Assembly (NCBI GenBank): GCA_937941455.1
Contig: CALDHM010000011.1
Location: 1-64,000 of the forward strand
Direction: 5' to 3'
DNA length: 64,000 nucleotides
Origin: an uncultured Pirellulaceae bacterium
GTDB taxonomy: Bacteria > Planctomycetota > Planctomycetia > Pirellulales > Pirellulaceae
The notes below the pieces were generated by a model. The model was given only the letters and a program-made list of their open reading frames with translations, was not told where the DNA came from and made no database searches. Of this stretch, positions 28,670 to 35,695 are shown piece by piece. Within the stretch, counting starts at the first letter, position 1; each line of letters begins with the position of its first letter. Position numbers and translations under genes: made by a program.

Positions 28670-29449
28670 ATGTCGAAGAATTCTCAATTGATCAAGGGGC
28701 TGATTGCGCGGTGCGCGGCAGTCGGACTTCCCTGGTATGCCACTGCGGTTCGTTGCCGCGTCTGGTCGGCTGATCCGAAAAACGATCCGGCTCGACTCGA
28801 CTGTCACGAGCCAGCGGTCTACGTCTTCTGGCATGAATTCATCCTGACCTTGCTTCCTTATTGGGGCTGGTCGGACTTGACCTTGTTGATCAGCCAGCAT
28901 CGCGATGCGGAATGGTTGAGCCAAATCGCCAATCGCCTTGGCTATCGAATGATTCGCGGGAGTTCAACTCGTGGGGGTGCTGCAGCGCTTAAACGCATAC
29001 AAACCGACGAAGCGAAATCATCCTTGGTCTTCACTCCCGACGGACCGAAGGGACCGCGGCGAGTGATGGCTCCCGGAGCGCTATATACAGCCAGCAAGTT
29101 GAATTTGCCCATCGTTCCCGTTGGCGTCGGCGTGTGGGGTGCGAAACGGCTCAAGACTTGGGATCGATTGGTCATTCCCTATCCACTGGGACGGGCACGA
29201 GTAATTTTCGGCGAGCGGATGTGGATTCCCAATATCGAAGATCGCGACCATTTAGCTCACGAAGTTGAAAGAATTTCGAAATCGTTGAATGAATTGACCA
29301 ATCTTGCCCAGGCGTGGGCCGAAAATCGGCAATCTCTCGCAGGCTACCGCCCGGAAAATCCTCGGCGTCGCAAACGAAAATTTAGCCGATTAGCTGCGGC
29401 GAGTGTTTCCGTTCCGGTGAATGGACAAATCGCGAGCATTGATCGATGA
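28670..29449 (+). CDS. DUF374 lysophospholipid acyltransferase-like protein
   Basis: 259 residues from ATG 28670 (a TTG directly before it is also possible). Motifs of the DUF374 branch of acyltransferases: VFWHEFILTLLPY (region near residue 50), LISQHRDAEWLSQI, RGSSTRGGAAALKRI and FTPDGPKGPRR. DUF374 proteins are thought to acylate lipid A or lysophospholipid-type acceptors at the inner membrane. Family assignment is firm; the acceptor is not known. No clear co-transcribed partner. The C-terminal tail is Arg/Lys-rich. Confidence 0.85.
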   Translation: MSKNSQLIKGLIARCAAVGLPWYATAVRCRVWSADPKNDPARLDCHEPAVYVFWHEFILTLLPYWGWSDLTLLISQHRDAEWLSQIANRLGYRMIRGSSTRGGAAALKRIQTDEAKSSLVFTPDGPKGPRRVMAPGALYTASKLNLPIVPVGVGVWGAKRLKTWDRLVIPYPLGRARVIFGERMWIPNIEDRDHLAHEVERISKSLNELTNLAQAWAENRQSLAGYRPENPRRRKRKFSRLAAASVSVPVNGQIASIDR

Positions 29450-29851
29450 AGCGCGGGGAGGCCGTCCAACAAGTCATTCGCCTGACTTAGGAATTCCTTT
29501 GGCCGTAAAGTCCACGTGCGGACCGTGAGCAGTTGTGGTCGGTAGTTTATCGACGCGATTGACAAGATCATCGAGGAGGTTGACAATCGACAGAGCGTCA
29601 GGGTCGCCTCAATGGCGATGGGCGACCTGGTGCGTAGTTTAGCGCATCGGTCGAAGGTAACTCTGGGCTTGAGCAGAGGGTACTTGCTGATCCGTCGCTC
29701 ATGCATGGCGTTTCCTCTCGTGCATCGGATCTTGAATATTTGGTGTTCCTCTATTGTTGACAGGAATGACTCGTCTGCCACGACTTGCGTTGAGTTCGCT
29801 ACTCCCGGGCAACAAGTTTTCAAATGGTTATGGGGTAGCAAGGAATTAAAC
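29450..29851. other. Gene-free gap with a small hairpin
   Basis: 402 bases. A perfect seven-base inverted repeat (GGTCGCC 29602-29608 with GGCGACC 29621-29627) could form a hairpin but lacks a T run, so it is not called a terminator. Nothing else recognised. Confidence 0.4.
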
Positions 29852-30385
29852 ATGTGTAAATCAATGAACTGGAAACTGATTGCTGGTGGATTCGCCTTGG
29901 GCTTGCTTCCATTCATATTGGCGGGGTGCGACTCGGCCGACCCGGCGGCCGGAAGCGGAAAAGCTAAGGTTGCCAATGTCGCGATTCCCCGGGCGAATGT
30001 CGGCAAGACCGAGGATGGTTGGCACCAAAGCTATGCCGATGCCGCTGCCGAGTCAAAAGCCAAGGGCAAACCAATCTTGATGGACTTCACCGGAAGCGAT
30101 TGGTGCGTGTGGTGCATTCGCCTGGATCAGGAAGTCTTTGAAAAAGAGGAGTTCAAAAAGTGGGCGGCTGACAATGTGGTCCTTTTGAAACTCGATTATC
30201 CTCAATCCAAACCACAAGCCAAGGACGTCATCGAACAGAATTCGGTCCTGCAACAAAAATATGCTATTCGCGGATTCCCTACGGTTTTGTTGACGGACGC
30301 CGAGGGAAATCTGCTCGGTAAACTCGGTTACGAAGCGGGCGGGCCTGAGAACTGGACGCGCAAAGCTAGTAGTTTGCTGAGATAA
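29852..30385 (+). CDS. Thioredoxin-fold lipoprotein
   Basis: 177 residues from ATG 29852; AAGGA (29840-29844) precedes it and supports this start over an upstream open frame. A lipoprotein signal peptide ends in the lipobox LAGC, followed by Asp at +2, so the protein should be membrane-anchored on the periplasmic side. Then a thioredoxin-like domain of the DUF255/thioredoxin_7 type: FTGSDWCVWCIRLDQEVF contains a CxxC (C-V-W-C) redox pair, and RGFPTVLLTD carries the cis-proline. Probable role: thiol oxidoreductase in the envelope; partner unknown. Stand-alone gene. Confidence 0.9.
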   Translation: MCKSMNWKLIAGGFALGLLPFILAGCDSADPAAGSGKAKVANVAIPRANVGKTEDGWHQSYADAAAESKAKGKPILMDFTGSDWCVWCIRLDQEVFEKEEFKKWAADNVVLLKLDYPQSKPQAKDVIEQNSVLQQKYAIRGFPTVLLTDAEGNLLGKLGYEAGGPENWTRKASSLLR

Positions 30386-30704
30386 TCCGCGCGCTTTAGA
30401 ATGGTTCGCCGATCTGCCGCCGAGCGGTTGGCAAGCACTCATCACCCGTTGTAACCGACGTTTCGTCTGGGGCGGAACTAACCAAGATCTTGTCGATTGG
30501 CTGTTTCTCTCCGCGCCGAACCCTGAATTTTCATTGAGTTCGCGATTGCAGTTCGCTCGACCGACCGCACGATACGGTTGATTGGTTGCGATGGGTACCG
30601 AACTAGGCTTTGTGCCAAAACTCATCAGCCCAAGGGGCACTAGACCGCGGTTCTCTCGAAAACCGGACGCTAGCGCGTTCCGGCTAATCGTTTGGGGACA
30701 ACGC
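30386..30704. other. Gene-free gap containing family-A repeat
   Basis: 319 bases between two convergent genes. The right half is a family-A palindromic repeat (30603-30708), which runs into the stop codon of the FliG-like gene. Nothing seen in the left half. Confidence 0.6.
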
Positions 30705-30708
30705 CTAG
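30603..30708 (-). repeat. Family-A palindromic repeat, copy 1 (about 106 bp)
   Basis: Outer arms pair imperfectly: left CTAGGCTTTGTGCCAAAA... (30603-30630) and right ...GGGGACAACGCCTAG (30682-30708), 28 and 27 bases. The interior carries AAAACCGGACGCTAGCGCG, shared with the other copies. Relative to copy 2 it is in the opposite orientation. Its end supplies the TAG stop of the FliG-like gene (30705-30707). Confidence 0.9.
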
Positions 30709-31682
30709 GTCGGCGTCGGTAAGCCGAGCGTTTGGCACAAGTCCAACAGCCGAGCTCTCGCCTGTTCTTGCATTGCGGGAGATACCCACGCTTGCTCATG
30801 GATTTCTTTCAATAGCAAGGCGGCTGGCCGCGGTGCCATGCTGAGGATGACGTTGTTGATCACGGATAAATCCGTGCGAAACAGAGCGGGCGCCCACAGA
30901 GAAGTGTCAGCTGTCTTGAGCAGTCTCTGCATATCCGACTTGGAGAATTTTGTTAAGTCGGCAAAGGTGAGAACCCTGCGTGCTGGTGGGATTACGAGCT
31001 CTGAAGTTTCAGCAGGCGATACGCCCTGCTGACCATCCATCGTGCGCGAGCTTGGAGGAGCGGTCGAGCTTGATGCTCCGGAAGTCGTGAGACGTCCTGC
31101 CGATTTGGCCAAACGCTTTTCCCGAATCAAATTATCAAGGTACTCGCGGCTTGTATCACTAATTCGATCCAGCTCGCAAAGGCGCTTGACGATCGACAAA
31201 CGCAAGCTTGGTTCAAATCGTTTCAAAGCGTTTGCAATTTGATGTGGGGCCAGTAACGCCAACGCTTGGGCAATCAAGTGCGGATGCTCGCCATCAAGCA
31301 GTTCGACTATCTCGGCCGTATCCAGATTGCGCCAGTCAGTCACGGCGATGCAGTTAGATTTACCCGCTTCGGCGCAGCGATGATTCGACCGATTGGTCGA
31401 TCGTTCAACTTTGGTCTCGTGATCCCATTGGTTATCGCGATCCGTTACCCGCCCTGATCTAACAACTCGACTAGCCATTTCGTCGTGAATCCGACTAGTC
31501 GCAATTTCTCTGGCCAGAAGTTCGACCGCGGCGGCACGATCGTGATCGGAAACGGATTGCTGCTCTGGGAAAAACGACAAAAGCCGCTGCAGATCCCCCG
31601 GTTCTAGCCGAGCCATTACCCGCGACGCGTAGTCGGGTGGCAACGAACCCAGGGCCACGGCAGCTTGGACAATGGACTTCAT
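30705..31682 (-). CDS. FliG-like protein (flagellar switch homologue)
   Basis: 325 residues from ATG 31682; no Shine-Dalgarno site, and an upstream ATG at 31811 would add a basic 43-residue tail. Three regions resemble FliG: an N-terminal part with AVALGSLPPDYASRVMARL, a middle domain with the EHPH motif (VELLDGEHPHLIAQALALL, the FliG EHPQ motif), and a C-terminal domain (LTFADLTKFSKSDMQRLLK ... LLKEIHEQAWVS). Its length matches FliG. No other flagellar or chemotaxis gene is in the window, so it may be a second FliG copy or a flagellar gene placed apart. The stop codon lies inside a dispersed repeat. Confidence 0.7.
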   Translation of the reverse strand: MKSIVQAAVALGSLPPDYASRVMARLEPGDLQRLLSFFPEQQSVSDHDRAAAVELLAREIATSRIHDEMASRVVRSGRVTDRDNQWDHETKVERSTNRSNHRCAEAGKSNCIAVTDWRNLDTAEIVELLDGEHPHLIAQALALLAPHQIANALKRFEPSLRLSIVKRLCELDRISDTSREYLDNLIREKRLAKSAGRLTTSGASSSTAPPSSRTMDGQQGVSPAETSELVIPPARRVLTFADLTKFSKSDMQRLLKTADTSLWAPALFRTDLSVINNVILSMAPRPAALLLKEIHEQAWVSPAMQEQARARLLDLCQTLGLPTPT

Positions 31683-32555
31683 ACGGTAATTTGCCGTGAA
31701 TCGTGATCGGAGAAACAATTCCTCAATTCGTTGATCGGAATTTCTCGCCTTCCTCGTTTCACGCATTCTTCCTCGGTGTGAGTTCTGACCGAGCTGGCAA
31801 CGGATCAGCATGTTTAACCAGTAAATTCCAAATCTCTCCCCAAGATCACGGATTCGGTGAGTTTGCTGATTATGCCAGTTCGAACGTCAAAGCTCATCGC
31901 GCCCTAGCCCATTCGCCCCGCGGAAGATCAGTTGGAAACGACGCAGGAAAATTGCTTCCCTCAGAAGCAGCATGCACCAACGCAGGTATTTTTCTGAGAA
32001 GTCCCGCCGAGCTTCGCAAGGGACGGGCAGACGCCGTCTAGTCGAACCATCGCGAATTCTCGCCCCATCGCCCCACTGCATGGCAATCGACGAAGTAGTC
32101 AACAAGATTCCCGCCCCCCTGCAAATCGTTAGATCGTTCGATAATGCTTTCGCTTGGGAGCTTTAACCCTCGGGTGCGTAGCCTCGTAATCAACGCCGGT
32201 TGTCAAAAATTCGTTTTGCGGCTAAACTTGAGGGCCATTTATGAAAAAGACTACGCATTTTCGATTCGTCAATCGGAACGAAAGTAGGCGTCTGTGCAAT
32301 ATTCCACTTGGTTGAGTTCGAAACCTGGACGGTTGAGGTTTCCTACGGTAACGGATCCAGTGATCGCGAATTCGTTCCGTGCAAACATACGTGCTGATCG
32401 GCATGAGTGTTGCCGCGTTGGGTGGGACTTAGACCTCGCTTTGCGATGATGGCGAGGTCGGGAATGCTACGCTGTCTGTCGATCTTTTCCGAGCAATCGG
32501 TGCGTATTGCAGCTTAATTCGTATGTAATTCGATTGGATTGAGGGAGTTTTTCTC
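31683..32555. other. Long gene-free gap
   Basis: 873 bases. Two short palindromes are seen: TGCTTC/GAAGCA (31953-31969) and GTCCC/GGGAC (32001-32024). Open frames here have no start signal and no family resemblance. An unrecognised structured RNA cannot be excluded. Confidence 0.4.
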
Positions 32556-32645
32556 GTGGGGACAAAGAAAACCGGCAAGGGACGACGCAAACTTGGCAGC
32601 AAGAAACGGCGAAACCGTGCGAAGATTCGCCATCGCAAAAAGTAA
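32556..32645 (+). CDS. Tiny very basic protein (29 residues), ribosome-type
   Basis: GTG start with GAGGGAG (32541-32547) eight bases upstream, TAA stop at 32643-32645. Of 29 residues, 17 are Lys or Arg; it reads MGTKKTGKGRRKLGSKK then RRNRAKIRHRKK. The size and composition resemble small rRNA-associated proteins such as the AURKAIP1/COX24-type or THX-type proteins. No TMs or cysteines. It is a separate small gene missed by a length cutoff. The function is inferred from composition, and the ribosome site makes expression likely. Confidence 0.7.
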   Translation: MGTKKTGKGRRKLGSKKRRNRAKIRHRKK

Positions 32646-33011
32646 CGTCTGCCCAAGGTTCGGTATTTGAGTGGCGACGACTGCTCCATTTTTCTCGGTT
32701 CGTTGGCGAGCAATCGTCCCGCGACAGGTTGGTCTGCACCCGACTCTTTCCCGGCCTTAACAGTAGGTCCCGACTAGAATTCCTTGAAATTCTTCCAGTC
32801 GGTGTTTGGCTCCCCATACGGCAGGTCGCTTCTGCAAAGCAGCCGACTAGGTTGAAGGGCCGAGTCCGAGATCGCTGTAATCTTAGGCATCGTCCCTAAG
32901 CTTTTAGCCGCAACGCAATAGTGTCCGGTTTTCGCAAGAACTGCAGGCTAGTACCCTGCGGCTGACAGAGTTTGGCTTAAAGCCTGAATCTTTATGTTTT
33001 TTTGTGGACGG
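32646..33011. other. Gene-free gap with a family-A repeat
   Basis: 366 bases. It contains family-A copy 2 (32883-32987). No other feature recognised. Confidence 0.55.
32883..32987 (+). repeat. Family-A palindromic repeat, copy 2 (105 bp)
   Basis: Left arm 32883-32909 (TTAGGCATCGTCCC...) and right arm 32960-32987 (...GGCTTAAAGCCTGA) pair imperfectly. The interior carries GTCCGGTTTTCGCAAGAAC and CTAGTACCCTGCGGCTGAC, shared with copies 1, 3 and 5. Confidence 0.9.
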
Positions 33012-33338
33012 TTAACCCATTGGGTGCCAACATAATCGCAGCAGTTGATTTTGAACTTTGATCGCGCGAATCAACGTCCAGACTTGATCGGGAGTGAATT
33101 GTTTTGGATCTGAGTGAGCTAACTCCTCGAGTTCGCGAGTGATCGCCTCATGCTGCTCCATGGCTGATCGCAAGGTCAGATTCGCACGCTCCCAACATTG
33201 ATCGCCAATTACGGCGGATGGCGCGTCATCCCGCAAGGGTTCCGCCGACAGCATAACGGTCAAGATTCGCGCTACTTCACGTGGCGATGCACCGGGCATG
33301 CGCCGCTCGATCACTTGAGTCAGTTCACTACAGTTCAT
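33012..33338 (-). CDS. Small hypothetical helical protein
   Basis: 108 residues from ATG 33338; an open frame extends 101 codons further upstream but that part has no coding character. The protein is mostly helical with charged segments (TRELEELAHSDPKQF) and no signal peptide, membrane helix or cysteine pattern. No family recognised. It lies between a dispersed repeat and the DUF4340 gene, with the same direction. Could be a planctomycete-specific protein; existence is moderately supported. Confidence 0.5.
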   Translation of the reverse strand: MNCSELTQVIERRMPGASPREVARILTVMLSAEPLRDDAPSAVIGDQCWERANLTLRSAMEQHEAITRELEELAHSDPKQFTPDQVWTLIRAIKVQNQLLRLCWHPMG

Positions 33339-33691
33339 TGGTATTGCAAAGATTGGATCGGATATAAATGAATGGCATGGTCTTGAATGCATCGTTTGAG
33401 TGCCCTGGAGCCGCTCGACCAATCCGTTCCACGCATTCGCCTGGCCAGCCCGAGGAGCCGAACCGACACCCGACCTTAAATTCATCCCGAAGTCAGCGCG
33501 GTGCTTTGGTAACGTACTGGCCAGGGATGTCCCGATAAACCTAGAGGATATTTGCCGCGAAGCAACTCGCCGAGTGGCACTGCAGCAGGTTTGTGAATAG
33601 ATTAGCTTAAGATTACCGCCGATCGCCCGATTTTTGGGCAAAATCTGCGTCGCCTCATCGGCTTAACCGTTACAATCGTCCGCGAAGCGGA
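33339..33691. other. Gene-free gap
   Basis: 353 bases between the small hypothetical gene and the DUF4340 gene. Nothing recognised apart from the unlikely 5' extension of the neighbouring frame. Confidence 0.45.
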
Positions 33692-35656
33692 TCAAGGCGC
33701 GGGGCAGCCATCGGCAGAGCTGTCATCGCCATCTCCTGCCGTTTGATCCTTTTCCTGATTCTCACCGCCGTCTGCTCGAGACTTGGACGGATCGGATTCT
33801 GAAGCTGCATTCTCTGCCACGTTTTCGGCGGTCGCTTTGTCACCCATCACGGTACCTGACGATTCGAGCGGCGTGCCAGAGTCATCGCGATTTGACTCTG
33901 GCTCATCTTGAGTCGATGGTGGTACTGGCTCGATCAGCGACGCTCGATCGGTGCGTAGCGATTCGAGATTCGCTGCAGAGACGACGTAGTACCAGGCACC
34001 GTAGCGCTCGTTCATTTCGCCAAGTTTTTTCCGCGCCGCCTGCAAATCGCTCTGGTACTTTTCTAAGGCCTTTTCATATCGGCTCAGGCTGATCTCGTAT
34101 TCGATCTTTGCCGCTTCGTACTTGGCCAAATCCTGATCGTATTTTTCGAAAGCGGGATCTCGTGGCGGCACGTTCTCGACCGGGGGGGGAGCCGCGTCGT
34201 CACCTTGCTGTTGTTGTTTCTCGGCATCTTCCGATTTTTCCTCGGTCTTCGCCTTGGCTTCAGGTGGTAGCGTATAGCCTTCGGGTTTCTGCGGCTCTTC
34301 GGGCGGATTGGGCTTGACCGGCGGACCGCCGCCGACACGACTCTCGTCGAGACCGACACGAATCAAGACAAAGCGATTCTTGCGGGATGGCTCCTTGACT
34401 TTTTCTTGGGATTCCCCAGATGTTTCGGCGGCATTTTTTGATTCTGCACCGTCAGCCGCCGCAGCGTCGAGTTCCGCATCGGCGGTGCCGATTTCGATCG
34501 CTTTCGGATCGCCTTCGATCGTTTTTCCCAAGTCAAGGTTAAAGACGAACCCGTCCCTGGTCGTGAATGCCAGTTGCCCGAATTCGGAGACCATTTGGAG
34601 CGAGTTCAAGTCGTCCCCTTGTTCTGGGGCTTGCAGGTAAAACCCTCGGCGTGATAAGTCGAGTGCCACAGTTTGCAGGAGTTTGCCGAACTGCTCACGG
34701 TCTTGCATCAGTTCAGGATCCTCGACCAATTTCATGTCGGGGCCGATCAAGGATTTGCCTTGATAGCGGAATTTTTCGCGAACACCCACGATCTGCAAGT
34801 TAGTAATGATGTCGATCAATTGGTCGACCTGTCGGGTATTCACCCGTTCCTTTGTTTCGTCGATTCCGGGAATCGTCCAGCGATTGCCGTCCGCCTGGGT
34901 GAGCAGAATTTGATCTCCCTTTTGTTTGATACGGCTATTGCCCAGCGGGTCGCGCGGGTTATTGATCAGTTGATAATTGTCGATGCTGAGCGCGACAACT
35001 TGGGGATCCTCGAGAGCAATCAAGCGGGTGTCGATCCAGTCGGAGAATTTTGTGGACAGGTTTAGCTCCAAGTTGGTCTTGAAAACTTGATTTTCATCGG
35101 CTCTACGGACATAAACTTCATTTCGCGGCGGCCGATTCAGATTCAGGTCAGCAACGGACTTGTTCCCCTGCTCGACTTCCTGGCCGATGATCAAATCAGC
35201 AAGCGTTTTTCCGGATTCGTCGCGCAGGATCAAACGTTTGCCGGCCTGACTCGCCTCCGTGGCGTCGGTGGACTTGGGATCTCGTACTCCGAAACGGCTA
35301 TGCTCAGCAGCGACTCTGCCGACGATGGCCTCACGTTTTAAACCGATCAACGCTGTAGCGACCTTAGCCAAGCGTTCAGCCGCTTCTGCCGGATAATCGC
35401 TGTGCGTAGGAATACGCCAGATTCCTTTGACCTTGTGCAGCACGAACGATTGGAGTTCGCCGTCGTCGTTCAACGCTGAAATTTCGAGAAACGCGGCAGA
35501 TTTGGCGTCTTCAAAGTTCTCGAAGAACGCTTTGCCAACCAATTCAAATTCCTTCGATTGGGGTGGACGGTTGGCGTAGTAGGACCAACCTGCCAACGCG
35601 CTGGAGATTCCCGCCAGGACGACAAACAGCACGGTTTTGAGCGATTCCGATAACAT
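33692..35656 (-). CDS. DUF4340 domain protein (Gld-like exporter partner)
   Basis: 654 residues. An N-terminal membrane anchor (about residues 6-25) is followed by the DUF4340 domain (residues 50-450; LHKVKGIWRIPTHSDYP, SRFGVRDPK, LRDESGKTLADLIIG). A central acidic/proline stretch and a coiled segment of about 50 residues (DQDLAKYEAAKIEYEISL-type) come next, and the C-terminus is low-complexity, rich in Glu, Asp, Ser and Ala. In many bacteria DUF4340 proteins follow GldF/GldG genes, exactly as here (39-base gap). Role: probable periplasmic part of an ABC export machine; substrate unknown. Confidence 0.85.
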   Translation of the reverse strand: MLSESLKTVLFVVLAGISSALAGWSYYANRPPQSKEFELVGKAFFENFEDAKSAAFLEISALNDDGELQSFVLHKVKGIWRIPTHSDYPAEAAERLAKVATALIGLKREAIVGRVAAEHSRFGVRDPKSTDATEASQAGKRLILRDESGKTLADLIIGQEVEQGNKSVADLNLNRPPRNEVYVRRADENQVFKTNLELNLSTKFSDWIDTRLIALEDPQVVALSIDNYQLINNPRDPLGNSRIKQKGDQILLTQADGNRWTIPGIDETKERVNTRQVDQLIDIITNLQIVGVREKFRYQGKSLIGPDMKLVEDPELMQDREQFGKLLQTVALDLSRRGFYLQAPEQGDDLNSLQMVSEFGQLAFTTRDGFVFNLDLGKTIEGDPKAIEIGTADAELDAAAADGAESKNAAETSGESQEKVKEPSRKNRFVLIRVGLDESRVGGGPPVKPNPPEEPQKPEGYTLPPEAKAKTEEKSEDAEKQQQQGDDAAPPPVENVPPRDPAFEKYDQDLAKYEAAKIEYEISLSRYEKALEKYQSDLQAARKKLGEMNERYGAWYYVVSAANLESLRTDRASLIEPVPPSTQDEPESNRDDSGTPLESSGTVMGDKATAENVAENAASESDPSKSRADGGENQEKDQTAGDGDDSSADGCPAP

Positions 35657-35695
35657 GGCGTCAACCTATGAATATTCAACAACGTGTACGATCGA

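Noticed and set aside
29602-29627. Seven-base perfect inverted repeat
   Set aside because: No T run follows, so it is not a standard terminator; may be chance.
31953-32024. Two short hairpins considered as a structured RNA
   Set aside because: No match to 6S, SRP, RNase P or tmRNA signatures could be seen.
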